Positions 7,310-16,192 of a DNA stretch of 64,000 nucleotides are shown here, one piece after another. The DNA lies in NCBI GenBank assembly GCA_025994075.1, contig JAMQGV010000050.1, forward strand, positions 33,278 to 97,277, written 5' to 3'. The translations under genes were made by a program, and so were the position numbers. Each line of letters starts with the position of its first letter. Position 1 is the first letter of the stretch. A model generated the notes under the pieces. The model was not told the DNA's origin. It searched no databases and was given only the letters and a program-made list of their open reading frames with translations. The stretch comes from Vicinamibacteria bacterium. Lineage in GTDB: Bacteria > Acidobacteriota > Vicinamibacteria > Fen-336.

Positions 7310-9211
7310 TTGGAACCCCAGCCCCGCGTGCTCGAGTGGCGCGCCCCCGGCGCGCGGGAGGAGCCGTTCCCGCTGCGCGGACGCGACATCCTGTGCCTGT
7401 CGTCGATCGACTGGGACTTCATCTGGCAGGGCCACCAGCACGTGATGTCGGCGCTGGCCGCAGAAGGCAACCGCGTGCTGTTCGTCGAGAACACCGGCGT
7501 GCGGCGGCCGCGGCTGTCCGACCTGCCGCGCATCCGCCAGCGGCTGGCCAACTGGTGGCGCGGCACCCGTGGCTTCCGCCAGGAGGCGGAAGGCCTGTTC
7601 GTGTTCTCGCCGGTGATGCTGCCGTTCCCGTACTCCCGGCTCGCGCGCTGGGTCAACCGCACGCTGCTGCGGCGTGCGCTCCGGCGCTGGATGCGGGCCG
7701 CCGGCTTCGGGCGGCCGATCGTGTGGACGTTCCTGCCGACCCCGATCGTGCTCGACCTGATCACCGAGTTCGACCCGCTGCTGACCGTCTACTACTGCAT
7801 CGACGACCTCGCCCACAGCTCCCCCGCGGCGCGCCGCGTGCGCGACACCGAGCCGGCGCTGTTCGGCGCCGCGGACCTGGTGTTCGTCACCTCGGAGAAG
7901 CTGCGGCTGCGCGCCCGCGAGCGCTCGGACGCGGTCCACGTGTTCCCGTTCGGCGTCGACCTGCCGCGTTTCGAGCGGGTGCGCGAGGCCCCCGGCGGGG
8001 TGCCGGCCGAGATCGCGCGGCTGCCGAGACCGGTCGCGGGCTACGTCGGCGGCGTGCACCGCTGGATCGACCAGCCGCTGCTGTGCCAGGTGGCGAAGCG
8101 GCTGCCGCACGTCAGCTTCGCGCTGGTCGGGCCGATCCAGACCGACGTCGAGGCGCTCCGCGCGCTGCCCAACGTGCACCTGCTGGGCCCGCGCGCCCAC
8201 GAGGACCTGCCGGCCTGCCTGAAGGGCTTCGACCTCGGCCTGATCCCGTACCGCCGCGACGAGTACACCGACAACGTCTACCCGACCAAGCTCAACGAGT
8301 ACCTGGCGATGGGGCTGCCGGTCGTCTCCACCGACCTGCCCGAGGTGCGGCGCTACGACGAGCGCCACGAGCGCGTGCTGTCGATCGCGGCCGGGGCGGA
8401 CGCCTTCGCTTCGGCAGTCGAGGCCGCGGCCGCCGACCGGACGCCCGCCAGCGCCGCGCGCCGGATCGAGGCGGCGCGATCCAACGCCTGGGAGCGACGG
8501 GTGCGCGAGATGGCCACGCTGGTGGCGGGCAGTGCCGCCCGGCGTGACGCCGTGCCCCGCGCGTGGCGGACGCGGCTCGAGGGCCTCTACCGGCGCGGCC
8601 GGCGACGGGTCGGCGCCGCCGCGCTGGCCGCGGGGCTGCTCTACTTCGGCCTGTTCCAGACCTCGCTCGTGTTCTGGGCTGCGGCGCCGTTGCGGCTGGA
8701 GCAGCGCCCGGTGCCCGCCGACGCGATCCTGGTGCTGGCCGGCGGCACCGGCGAAGGCGGCGACCCCGGGCGCCGCGCGGAGGACCGCGTGCTGCGCGCG
8801 GTCGAGCTCTACCAGCGCGGCCTGGCCCCGCGGATCGTCTTCTCCTCGCCGCTGGAGGCCGGGTTCCGGGAGACCGAGGTGATGCGCACGCTGGCGATGA
8901 TGCGCGGCGTGCCCGCCGAGGCGATCCTGCTCGAGGACCGCCCGCGCAACACCCACGAGCACGCCGTCGTGCTGGGCGCGCTGGCCGCCGGGCAGGGCTG
9001 GCGCCGCGTGCTGCTCGTCAGCTCGCCGTACCACATGCGGCGGGCCGTGGGCTCGTTCCGGCGGGCCCATCCGAAGCTGCAAGTCGTCGCGACTCCCGTC
9101 CAGCGCTCGGTGTTCTGGGCCGTCGACGGCGGCCCCCGCCTCGACCAGCTCAGCGCCCTCGTCCACGAGGTCGCTTCGCTCGCGTACTACGCGTACGAGG
9201 GCTACGTCTAG
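7310..9211 (+). CDS. Glycosyltransferase fused to a membrane-anchored YdcF/DUF218 domain
   Basis: A 633-residue protein with two parts. Residues 1 to about 400 are a GT-B glycosyltransferase (VYYCIDDLAHSS, GYVGGVHRWIDQPL, and KLNEYLAMGLPVVSTDLPEV at the donor site). Residues about 434-464 form one hydrophobic segment (AALAAGLLYFGLFQTSLVFW). Residues about 470-633 are a DUF218/YdcF-like domain with ADAILVLAGG, NTHEHA and SSPYHMRRA, as in SanA and ElyC, which are linked to envelope integrity. The topology implies a cytoplasmic transferase and a periplasmic DUF218 domain. The TTG start (7310) lies four bases after the previous stop, and GTG 7328 is an alternative. The stop shares CTAG with the convergent MFS gene. 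Confidence 0.85.
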   Translation: MEPQPRVLEWRAPGAREEPFPLRGRDILCLSSIDWDFIWQGHQHVMSALAAEGNRVLFVENTGVRRPRLSDLPRIRQRLANWWRGTRGFRQEAEGLFVFSPVMLPFPYSRLARWVNRTLLRRALRRWMRAAGFGRPIVWTFLPTPIVLDLITEFDPLLTVYYCIDDLAHSSPAARRVRDTEPALFGAADLVFVTSEKLRLRARERSDAVHVFPFGVDLPRFERVREAPGGVPAEIARLPRPVAGYVGGVHRWIDQPLLCQVAKRLPHVSFALVGPIQTDVEALRALPNVHLLGPRAHEDLPACLKGFDLGLIPYRRDEYTDNVYPTKLNEYLAMGLPVVSTDLPEVRRYDERHERVLSIAAGADAFASAVEAAAADRTPASAARRIEAARSNAWERRVREMATLVAGSAARRDAVPRAWRTRLEGLYRRGRRRVGAAALAAGLLYFGLFQTSLVFWAAAPLRLEQRPVPADAILVLAGGTGEGGDPGRRAEDRVLRAVELYQRGLAPRIVFSSPLEAGFRETEVMRTLAMMRGVPAEAILLEDRPRNTHEHAVVLGALAAGQGWRRVLLVSSPYHMRRAVGSFRRAHPKLQVVATPVQRSVFWAVDGGPRLDQLSALVHEVASLAYYAYEGYV

Positions 9212-10416
9212 CTCGCGGTGCGCCCGAGCAGACGCTCGGGGCGGTCCCCGAGCCGGTCGACCACCAGGAAGGCGGCCGCCGCCGGCAGCGTGGCCAAGCC
9301 GACGACAGGCCAGAAGGCGGCGTCGCCCAGCAGCCCGTGGAGCGGCAGCAGCAGCGGGGCGTGCACGGCCATGCCCAGGCTCCAGGTCGCGGTGTACACG
9401 CTCAGGTAGCGGCCGCGGGCGGCGGGCGGCGCCCAGTCCGCGACCAGCGACGACTGCTGCGGCATGGCCAGGATCTCGCCCAGCGTCCACAGCACGACGC
9501 CGAGCAGGAACACGCCCCAGTGCAGCGCCAGACCGTTGACGGCGAAGCCGAGCGCGGCGAGCAGCGCGCCCAGCGCCGCCACCCGCATGCGCCGGAAGCC
9601 GGACACCGCGGCCGTGATCGGCACCTCGAACAGGGCGATGAGCAGACCGTTGAAACCCACCAGCGCCCCGTAGACGACGCTCGGGTAGCCCGCGGCCAGC
9701 GTCACCGTCAGCGGCAGGATCGTGAAGTCCGCGAAGAAGGTGATCCCGAACAGCACGCCCGCCGACATCAGCAGCAGGTACAACCCGTCGCGCCACGGCG
9801 ACGGGGCCGGCCCCGCCGCCACTCCCGCCGCCGGCTGCGGCCGCGTCTCGGGCACCTTCGCCAGCACGATGGCGCCGAAGCCCGCGGTGGTCAGTCCGTC
9901 GCCGATGAACAGCGCCCGCCAGCTCCAGTCGGCGACCAGGCCGCCGGTGGTCATGCCGATCGCGAAACCCAGGTTGGTCGCCATCCGCAGCGCGGCGAAG
10001 CCGACGGCGCGCTGGCTCGACGGCAACAGGTCCGCGACGATCGCCGACGACGCGGGTCGATAGAGGTCGGCGAGGAAGCCGAAGCACAGCAGCAGCGGCA
10101 GGAACACCCCGATGTCGGGCGCGAGGCCGAGCAGGACCGCGGTGACGCCGCTGCCGCCGAGGCTCAGCAGCAGGCAACGGCGGCGGCCGAGGCGGTCGGT
10201 CAGCACGCCGCCGACCAGGATCGAGCACAACGAGCCGGCGCCGTAGCCGGCGACCAGCAGCGCCACGGTCGACTCGTCGAGCCGGAACTCGCGGCGCAGG
10301 ACCAGCGTCAGGTAGGGCACGATGAACGAGCCCGCGCGGTTGACGAAGGTGCCGGCGATCAGCACCTGCACCGTCGGCGGCAGCCGGCGGATCAGGGCCA
10401 GCGGGCTCTGCAGCAT
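9208..10416 (-). CDS. MFS transporter
   Basis: A 402-residue integral membrane protein with about 12 hydrophobic segments. It has the major facilitator signature GVLTDRLGRRRCLLLS between TM2 and TM3, and a second-half repeat with SGFRRMRVAALGALLAALG. It resembles drug/proton antiporters of the 12-TM type, but the substrate cannot be inferred. The ATG giving MLQSPLALIRR is preferred to the upstream ATG (10749), which would add a Ser/Arg-rich shadow sequence opposite gpmA. Just upstream (plus strand 10427-10432) a TACCCT sequence may serve as a -10 box, close to the start. It converges on the glycosyltransferase fusion gene, and both stop codons lie in one CTAG. Confidence 0.9.
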   Translation of the reverse strand: MLQSPLALIRRLPPTVQVLIAGTFVNRAGSFIVPYLTLVLRREFRLDESTVALLVAGYGAGSLCSILVGGVLTDRLGRRRCLLLSLGGSGVTAVLLGLAPDIGVFLPLLLCFGFLADLYRPASSAIVADLLPSSQRAVGFAALRMATNLGFAIGMTTGGLVADWSWRALFIGDGLTTAGFGAIVLAKVPETRPQPAAGVAAGPAPSPWRDGLYLLLMSAGVLFGITFFADFTILPLTVTLAAGYPSVVYGALVGFNGLLIALFEVPITAAVSGFRRMRVAALGALLAALGFAVNGLALHWGVFLLGVVLWTLGEILAMPQQSSLVADWAPPAARGRYLSVYTATWSLGMAVHAPLLLPLHGLLGDAAFWPVVGLATLPAAAAFLVVDRLGDRPERLLGRTAS

Positions 10417-10444
10417 GGGCCGCGAAGGGTAGCAGGCCGCGGGC

Positions 10445-10472
10445 TTGCACCGGGACGCGTGTGCGGTATCTT
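10445..10472 (+). promoter_or_regulatory. Putative sigma-70-type promoter of gpmA
   Basis: TTGCAC at 10445-10450 and TATCTT at 10467-10472 are separated by 16 bases, 23 bases before the gpmA ATG. This is the best -35/-10 pair I noticed in the window. A GAGGAGGG ribosome site follows it. Confidence 0.5.
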
Positions 10473-10495
10473 GGGCGTCTGTGCGAGGAGGGTCG

Positions 10496-11239
10496 ATGAA
10501 GCTGGTCCTGTTGCGCCACGGCGAGAGCACCTGGAACCTCGAGAACCGCTTCACCGGCTGGACCGACGTCGACCTGACGCCGAAGGGCGCCCAGGAGGCG
10601 AAGGAGGCCGGCCAGTTGATGAAGGCCGAGGGCCTGCACTTCGACCTGGTGTTCACCTCGGTGCTGAAGCGGGCGCTCCGCACCGCGTGGATCGCGCTCG
10701 ACGAGATGGACCTCCTGTGGGTGCCGTGGGAGCGCGACTGGCGCCTCAACGAGCGCCACTACGGCTCGCTGCAGGGACTCAACAAGGCGGAGACGGCGGC
10801 GAAATTCGGCGAGGCGCAGGTCAAGATCTGGCGCCGCGCGTTCGCCACGCCCCCGCCGGCGCTCGATCCGCAGGACGAGCGCCATCCCGGCCGCGACCCG
10901 CGCTACGCCGGGCTCGCGCCGGAGCAGCTTCCGCTGACCGAGTCGCTGAAGGACACGATCGCCCGCTTCCTGCCCTGCTGGCACGAGCGGATCGCGCCCG
11001 CGGTCCGCTCCGGCCAGCGGGTCGCGATCGTCGCCCACGGCAACTCGCTGCGGGCGCTGATCAAGTACCTCGACGGCATCTCCGACGACGACATCGTCGA
11101 GCTCAACGTGCCGACGGGCGTCCCGCTCGTCTACGAGCTCGACGCGGACCTGAAGCCGGTGTCGCGGCGCTACCTCGGCGACGAGGAGGCCGCGAAGGCC
11201 AAGGCGGCAGCGGTCGCCGCCCAGGGAAAGAAGGCCTGA
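10496..11239 (+). CDS. gpmA: 2,3-bisphosphoglycerate-dependent phosphoglycerate mutase
   Basis: A 247-residue enzyme of the usual dPGM length that interconverts 3- and 2-phosphoglycerate in glycolysis. It shows the catalytic start MKLVLLRHGESTWN with His in LRHGES, then the substrate motif NRFTGWTDVDLTPKG, the tetramer/active-site stretch WRLNERHYGSLQGLNKAE, and the second histidine in IVAHGNSLRALIKYL. The C-terminus is Lys/Ala rich. The ATG is chosen over an upstream GTG (10445) because a GAGGAGGG ribosome site sits directly before it and the family N-terminus begins there. The next gene begins two bases after its stop. Confidence 0.96.
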   Translation: MKLVLLRHGESTWNLENRFTGWTDVDLTPKGAQEAKEAGQLMKAEGLHFDLVFTSVLKRALRTAWIALDEMDLLWVPWERDWRLNERHYGSLQGLNKAETAAKFGEAQVKIWRRAFATPPPALDPQDERHPGRDPRYAGLAPEQLPLTESLKDTIARFLPCWHERIAPAVRSGQRVAIVAHGNSLRALIKYLDGISDDDIVELNVPTGVPLVYELDADLKPVSRRYLGDEEAAKAKAAAVAAQGKKA

Positions 11240-11241
11240 CC

Positions 11242-12015
11242 ATGCGCATCCCCGTCCTCGCCCTGCTGCTCTGCGTCGCGCTGCCGGCGGCGGCCGACTG
11301 GCCCGAGATCCAGAAGTCCGGCCGCCTGCGCGTGGTCGTCGCCGCCGACGAGCAGCCCGAGATGTTCAATCTGAAACCCACGGGCGAGCCGGGCTTCGAG
11401 CGCGAGATGATCCAGAGCTTCGCCCGGCTCCACAAGCTGGAGCTGGACGTGGTCACGGTGCCCCGCTACGACGAGCGCATCGCCGAGCTCGACGCGGGCC
11501 GCGTCGACGTGATCATGGGCATCATCCGGACGCCGGAGCGCGAGAAGCTGATCGCGTTCAGCGCCGAGACGATGCCGACCCGCCGCGTCGCGGTGAACTG
11601 GAAGCCGCGGCCGCCGATCGCGACCGCCGCGGCGCTCAAGGCCGAGAAGGTCGGCCTGCTGCAGGGCGCCTCGAGCTGGAAGGCGGCCGCGGTCGAGGCC
11701 GGCGTGGCCGAGGCGGGGATCCGCTACTACCCGAGCCTCGATGCGCTGTTCGCGGCGCTCGGCTCCGGCGAGATCACGGCCAGCGTGCTGTCGGCATCCG
11801 ACCTCGGCCTCGCCCGCCGCAAGCACCCCAACCTGCAGGCGGGCGCGCTGGTCGGCCCGACGACCAGCGCGGGCTGGGGCGTGCGCAAGGCCGACACGGC
11901 GCTCAAGGCCGCGCTCGACGAGTACGTGACCAGCCTGCGCAAGACCCAGACCTGGTCGCGCCTGATGGTCAAGTACTTCGGCGAGGAGACCCTGCTGGTC
12001 CTCGGCAAGCAGTAG
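11242..12015 (+). CDS. Periplasmic solute-binding protein, family 3
   Basis: A 257-residue protein with a signal peptide (MRIPVLALLLCVALPAAADW). A type 3 amino-acid/opine-binding fold follows: SGRLRVVVAADEQPEMFN opens lobe 1, and DAGRVDVIMGIIRTPER is the characteristic hinge segment with the substrate-contact Arg after the Thr. GLLQGASSWKAA opens lobe 2. Such proteins deliver amino acids to ABC importers or signal to sensors. No permease or ATPase gene is adjacent, so it is an orphan here and its ligand is unknown. It is two bases downstream of gpmA and likely cotranscribed. Confidence 0.85.
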   Translation: MRIPVLALLLCVALPAAADWPEIQKSGRLRVVVAADEQPEMFNLKPTGEPGFEREMIQSFARLHKLELDVVTVPRYDERIAELDAGRVDVIMGIIRTPEREKLIAFSAETMPTRRVAVNWKPRPPIATAAALKAEKVGLLQGASSWKAAAVEAGVAEAGIRYYPSLDALFAALGSGEITASVLSASDLGLARRKHPNLQAGALVGPTTSAGWGVRKADTALKAALDEYVTSLRKTQTWSRLMVKYFGEETLLVLGKQ

Positions 12016-12028
12016 CGCCCACGCCGCG

Positions 12029-14377
12029 TCAGCGGCGGAAGAGGTAGCTCAGCTTCAGGAACAGGGCGTCGCTGCGGCGATCGAGGGCGTCGAAGCGGAG
12101 GTTGCGGGGCTCGGCGTGCACCGAGCCGTAGCCGAGGAACACCACCGTGCCGGGGCGGGGCTGCCAGGAGAACAGCAGGTCGAGGCGCAGGCGGCCCTCC
12201 TCGTCGCGCAGCAGCGGGGCGACGCCGGTCGGGGTGACGAGCACGATCGGCAGCTCCGTGCGGGAGTCGTCGCGCAGGGCGTCCTGGAACCGCGCGTCGT
12301 ACTCCGCGACCACGCGGAAGAACGCGGCGCGGGTGAGCTGGTACTCGAGCTTGACGCGCGGGATCTGACGCCGGCCCACGAGGCTGCCGTCGGTGCGGCG
12401 GTGGAACTGCTGGAGCTGGTAGCGGGCCTCCAGCCGCACGCGGTGGTCGGGGCGCCACTCCCCGCGCAGCGTCAGGTAATCGATGTCCGCCGAAGCCCAC
12501 TCGAAGAAGTTCTCGTCGCGGCCGAACAGCCAGTCGGCATGGAAGAAGAACGTCTTCCACTGCGGCGTGTCGAGCGAGAAGACGAAGTCGAGGTTGGGCA
12601 GCCGCGGCGTGCCGACGAAGGGATCGAGCCCGCCGTCGGGCCGCTGGAGCGCGTAGTCGGCGTAGAGCCCCTCGTCGTAGCCGAACGTCTCCTTCAGGAT
12701 CGAGAACCCCGCGCGCCAGCCGCCGCGCAGCGATGCGTTGTTGTTCCAGTGGAACTTGCGGTCCTGGATGCCGCCTTCGCCCACGAACTTGCGGTACTGC
12801 CAGACGCCGTCGAACACGAGGTCCGTGTCGAAGCGCTCGACGAGCGCGCCGGCGGCGCCGTACCACGAGATGCGGTGGTCGAGGTTGACGTTGGCGACCC
12901 CGGGGCGGCTGATGAAGCCGGACCGGGTCACGAAGTCCTCGGCGATGCCGACCAGCCGGTAGCGCAGGCCGAAGCGGCGCCCGTTGCGATCGAGCTGGGC
13001 GTCGAACAGCGGCGCGCTCCACGAGCGGCCCTGCTCCCGGGTCCACGCGATCGCGCCCTGCGCGCGGGCGGTCCAGATGCCGCCGAAGGTGAAGCGGGCA
13101 TCGGCCGCCAGCACCTGGTTGAGGTCGTCGCCGTCGGCGCGGGTCGTGGAGACGAGCGCCACCCGCGAGCTGCCGAGCAGGTCGCGCTGGACGCGGGCGA
13201 TCGCGAACAGCGGCCGCTCGTCGCGGTAGCGCGAGGCGCCCTGGCCGTCGATCGCCACCAGCGCCGCCAGCGTCGTCGCTCCGGCCTTGCCGTTGAGCTT
13301 CGCCGCGAACAACGGGTCGGCGACGCGGCGGGTGTAGATCAGGCGGTTGGGGGTCTCGAACTGCTCGAGGCCGTCGAGGAAGAACGGACGCTTCTCCGAG
13401 AAGTAGACCGCGCTGCGCGGGTCGTACTGGAACTGGCCGGCGTCGGCCTCGACCTGCGAGAAGTCGGGGTTGACGGCGCCGTGGAGCGTGAGGTTGGGGG
13501 TGACGCCCCAGCGCACGTTGCCGCCCACCTCGGGCGTCGCCCAGTTGCGCTCGAAGGCGTCGGCGGGCCCGGGGCCGCCGTCGCGGCGAGCCGTCGCCTC
13601 CGGGATCACGTCGAGCACGCGGGCGGAGCTGATGCCGGTCAACCCGGCCAGCTTCCCCGCCTGGGCGAGGAACGACGACGCCGAGCGCTTCGCCGGCGCC
13701 CACGAGTCCTCGCGGCCGCTGCGCTGCACGATGCGGGTCACGTGCAGGCCCCAGTCCTGGGTCGCCGCCGACGGGAAGCGCAGGCTCTTGAAGGGGATCC
13801 GGAGTTCGACCTCGAAACCCGCCTCGGTCAGCCGCCCTTTCGAGTCGAACACGAAGTCGGGCGAGAGGTCCGCGTCCTCGCGGTCGCTGGCGAGGCCGCC
13901 GAAACCGCCGCCTTCGCGCCGGGTCCCCTCGACCAGCGCGCCGTCCGCCTGCACGCCCAGCGGGTTGACCGCGAACAGCAGCGCCTGGCGGCCGTCGTCG
14001 AACGGGCTCAGGAAGAACAGCACCTGGTCGTCGGTCGAGATGCGGTCGCGGCTCGACAGCGTCGCCCGCACCGTGCCCGGCGGCGCGCTCGCCCGCACGC
14101 CGAGGTGCAGTGCAGTCGGCGAGTACCACACGAGCACCTCGGTGGCGTCGTCCGCGGGGCGACCGTCGGCCGGGCTGTACTGCGAGAAGCCGGTGAGCCG
14201 CGCCGCCACCGCCCACGCGGGTTCGTCCAGGACGCCGTCGATGGCGGCCTCGAGCTCCAGGCGCGGCGCCGGCACGCGCAGCGCGCCGTCGAGGCCCGAG
14301 AAGCTCGGCGCCGGCTCCGCGGCGGAAGCGAACGGGCCCAGCAGCAGGACCAGCGGCAGGAGTGGGGCGAGGCGCAT
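12029..14377 (-). CDS. DUF5916/CBM9-like outer-membrane protein
   Basis: A 782-residue exported protein with a signal peptide (MRLAPLLPLVLLLGPFASAA). A CBM9-like beta-sandwich lies at about residues 40-220 (AAIDGVLDEPAWAVAARLTGF, then VLVWYSPTALHLGVRA). A long beta-rich region follows with alternating aromatic strands (HRISWYGAAG, VFDGVWQYRKFVGEGG), typical of the DUF5916 barrel, and it ends in LKLSYLFRR. It includes VNPDFSQVEADAGQFQ and FFSEKRPFFLDG-type sequence, hallmarks of the family. Function is unproven; members are common in Acidobacteriota, Gemmatimonadota and Bacteroidota and may act in polymer binding or uptake. A TATCCT sequence (plus 14393-14398) lies 15 bases before the ATG. Confidence 0.85.
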   Translation of the reverse strand: MRLAPLLPLVLLLGPFASAAEPAPSFSGLDGALRVPAPRLELEAAIDGVLDEPAWAVAARLTGFSQYSPADGRPADDATEVLVWYSPTALHLGVRASAPPGTVRATLSSRDRISTDDQVLFFLSPFDDGRQALLFAVNPLGVQADGALVEGTRREGGGFGGLASDREDADLSPDFVFDSKGRLTEAGFEVELRIPFKSLRFPSAATQDWGLHVTRIVQRSGREDSWAPAKRSASSFLAQAGKLAGLTGISSARVLDVIPEATARRDGGPGPADAFERNWATPEVGGNVRWGVTPNLTLHGAVNPDFSQVEADAGQFQYDPRSAVYFSEKRPFFLDGLEQFETPNRLIYTRRVADPLFAAKLNGKAGATTLAALVAIDGQGASRYRDERPLFAIARVQRDLLGSSRVALVSTTRADGDDLNQVLAADARFTFGGIWTARAQGAIAWTREQGRSWSAPLFDAQLDRNGRRFGLRYRLVGIAEDFVTRSGFISRPGVANVNLDHRISWYGAAGALVERFDTDLVFDGVWQYRKFVGEGGIQDRKFHWNNNASLRGGWRAGFSILKETFGYDEGLYADYALQRPDGGLDPFVGTPRLPNLDFVFSLDTPQWKTFFFHADWLFGRDENFFEWASADIDYLTLRGEWRPDHRVRLEARYQLQQFHRRTDGSLVGRRQIPRVKLEYQLTRAAFFRVVAEYDARFQDALRDDSRTELPIVLVTPTGVAPLLRDEEGRLRLDLLFSWQPRPGTVVFLGYGSVHAEPRNLRFDALDRRSDALFLKLSYLFRR

Positions 14378-14465
14378 GCCGGAGAGGACGAGAGGATAGC
14401 CCCGAAGGGTGCGCGCCGGCCCGATCTTCACAAGCTTCTACACGGACGCGGGCGATCCGCGGCCC

Positions 14466-14471
14466 TACAAT
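14466..14471 (+). promoter_or_regulatory. Putative -10 box TACAAT of the dipeptidase gene
   Basis: TACAAT followed by CC lies 25 bases before the dipeptidase ATG. Between them is an AGGAGG ribosome site. The layout matches the other proposed -10 elements in the window. No clear -35 box is seen at the expected spacing. Confidence 0.35.
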
Positions 14472-14496
14472 CCGCTGATCATCCCCAGGAGGTTCG

Positions 14497-15759
14497 ATGC
14501 GCTCGCTGTCCGCCCTGCCCCTCGCCGTGCTCTGCGCCGAGGTCGTGCCGGCTCCGACCGCGGGCGCCGACGACGAACCCGCGATGGCGCGGGCCCTCGA
14601 GCTGCTCGCGAAGCACCCGATCGTCGACGGCCACAACGACCTGCCGTGGGCGATCCGCGAGTGGAAGGAGGCGCCGGGCGCGGTGGAGCGCTACGACCTG
14701 CGCCAGAAGTCGCCGGGCCAGACCGACCTGCCGCGGCTGGAGCAGGGCCGGGTCGGCGCCCAGTTCTGGTCGGTCTACATCCCGGCCGAGGCGGGCGGCG
14801 ACTTCGTGCGCACCCAGCTCGAGCAGATCGACGTCGCGCGGCGCATCGTCGCTCGCCACCCCGACTCGATGGGCCTCGCGCTCTCGGCCCGCGACGTCGA
14901 GAACGAGGCGCGCTGGGGCCGGGTCGGCTCGCTGCTGGGGATCGAGGGCGGCCACGCGATCGAGAACTCGCTCGCGATCCTGCGCACGTACCACATGCTC
15001 GGCGTGCGCTACATGACGCTGACCCACTCGAAGAACACCGACTGGGCCGACTCCGCGACCGACGCCCCGCGCCACGGCGGCCTCAGCCGCTTCGGCGAGG
15101 AGGTCGTGCGCGAGATGAACCGGCTGGGCATGCTGGTCGACCTCTCGCACGTCTCGACGGAGACGATGCACGACGCGCTGCGCGTGAGCGAGGCGCCGGT
15201 GATCTTCTCCCACTCGTCCGCGAAGGCGGTCTGCGACCACCCGCGCAACGTTCCCGACGACGTGCTGGCGCTGCTGCCGAAGAACGGCGGAATGGTGATG
15301 GTGACGTTCGTCGCCGCGTTCGTGTCGCCGGAGTTCGCGGCGAAGGCGGCCCCGCTGTGGAAGGCCTACCAGGAGAAGAGCCGGGGCGTCACCGACGCCG
15401 CGGCGCGCGAGAAGCTGTACCGCGAGACCTTCTCCGGCGTGGAGTGGCCGAAGGTGACGGTCGCCCAGGTCGCCGACCACGTCGAACACGTGCGCAAGGT
15501 CGCCGGCATCGACCACGTCGGGCTCGGCGGCGACTACGACGGCAACGACGCGTGGCCCGAGGGCATGGAGGACGTCTCCGGCTACCCGAAGCTGTTCGCC
15601 GAGCTGATCCGCCGCGGCTGGAGCGACGAGGATCTCGCCAAGCTGGCGCGCGGCAACGCGCTGCGCGTGCTGCGCCAGGCCGAGGAGGTCGCCGCGCGGC
15701 TGCGGACGACGCGGCTGCCGTCGATGGCGACGATCGCCGAGCTCGACGCGGCCCGCTGA
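14497..15759 (+). CDS. Secreted membrane-type dipeptidase (peptidase family M19)
   Basis: A 420-residue zinc dipeptidase of the renal dipeptidase family with an N-terminal export signal ending around TAGADD. The binuclear zinc ligands are visible in order: His46 and Asp48 in DGHNDLPW, Glu in GIEGGHAIE, His in LVDLSHVS, His in VIFSHSSAKA and Asp in GLGGDYDG. Family members hydrolyse dipeptides with broad specificity and some act on D-amino acid dipeptides. An AGGAGG ribosome site supports the start. With the prolyl oligopeptidase downstream it suggests an exported peptide-degrading set. Confidence 0.93.
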   Translation: MRSLSALPLAVLCAEVVPAPTAGADDEPAMARALELLAKHPIVDGHNDLPWAIREWKEAPGAVERYDLRQKSPGQTDLPRLEQGRVGAQFWSVYIPAEAGGDFVRTQLEQIDVARRIVARHPDSMGLALSARDVENEARWGRVGSLLGIEGGHAIENSLAILRTYHMLGVRYMTLTHSKNTDWADSATDAPRHGGLSRFGEEVVREMNRLGMLVDLSHVSTETMHDALRVSEAPVIFSHSSAKAVCDHPRNVPDDVLALLPKNGGMVMVTFVAAFVSPEFAAKAAPLWKAYQEKSRGVTDAAAREKLYRETFSGVEWPKVTVAQVADHVEHVRKVAGIDHVGLGGDYDGNDAWPEGMEDVSGYPKLFAELIRRGWSDEDLAKLARGNALRVLRQAEEVAARLRTTRLPSMATIAELDAAR

Positions 15760-15772
15760 AGCCGCTCTCGAG

Positions 15773-16105
15773 CTACTTCAGCGACGAGAGGTAGGCGACC
15801 AGCGCGTCGAGGTCCGCCTTCGGCAGATGCTTGTAGGGGATCATCGGCGGCTTCTTGGTCGAGCCCGTCTTCTGCGCCATGGCCTTCGGGTCGACCAGCC
15901 ACTGGCGGATCTCCTCCGGCTTGAGGCGACCGCCGACGCCGTCGTGCGACGTCCCGGTGCGGTTGCCCTGGCCGCCGAGCTGGTGACACATCTGGCAGTT
16001 CTTCTGCTTGTAGAGCTCGAAGCCGCGTTTCACGTGGGCAGCGTCCTGGGCGGCGGCGGGCACGGCGAGGGCGGCGGCGAGGAGCGACAGGGAGAGGATC
16101 TTCAC
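15773..16105 (-). CDS. Small secreted c-type cytochrome
   Basis: A 110-residue protein with a signal peptide (SLSLLAAALAVPAAAQ), a single haem-attachment motif CQMCH at residues 37-41 and a likely axial Met in the PPMIPYKHLP segment. The domain ends with ADLDALVAYLSSLK, the usual C-terminal helix of class I cytochrome c. It would act as a soluble or periplasmic electron carrier. The start is a GTG, with TATCAT (plus 16113-16118) only seven bases upstream, so the mRNA may be almost leaderless. A carrier of this type could feed the cytochrome bd-like oxidase about 17 kb away, but the link is only inferred. Confidence 0.9.
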   Translation of the reverse strand: MKILSLSLLAAALAVPAAAQDAAHVKRGFELYKQKNCQMCHQLGGQGNRTGTSHDGVGGRLKPEEIRQWLVDPKAMAQKTGSTKKPPMIPYKHLPKADLDALVAYLSSLK

Positions 16106-16192
16106 GTCCCCGATGATACCCGGCGGTCCAGTGCGCTGGATGACAACCTTCGCCCGCCGGGCGGCATCTCAGGGGCGAGGAGAAGAACGACC

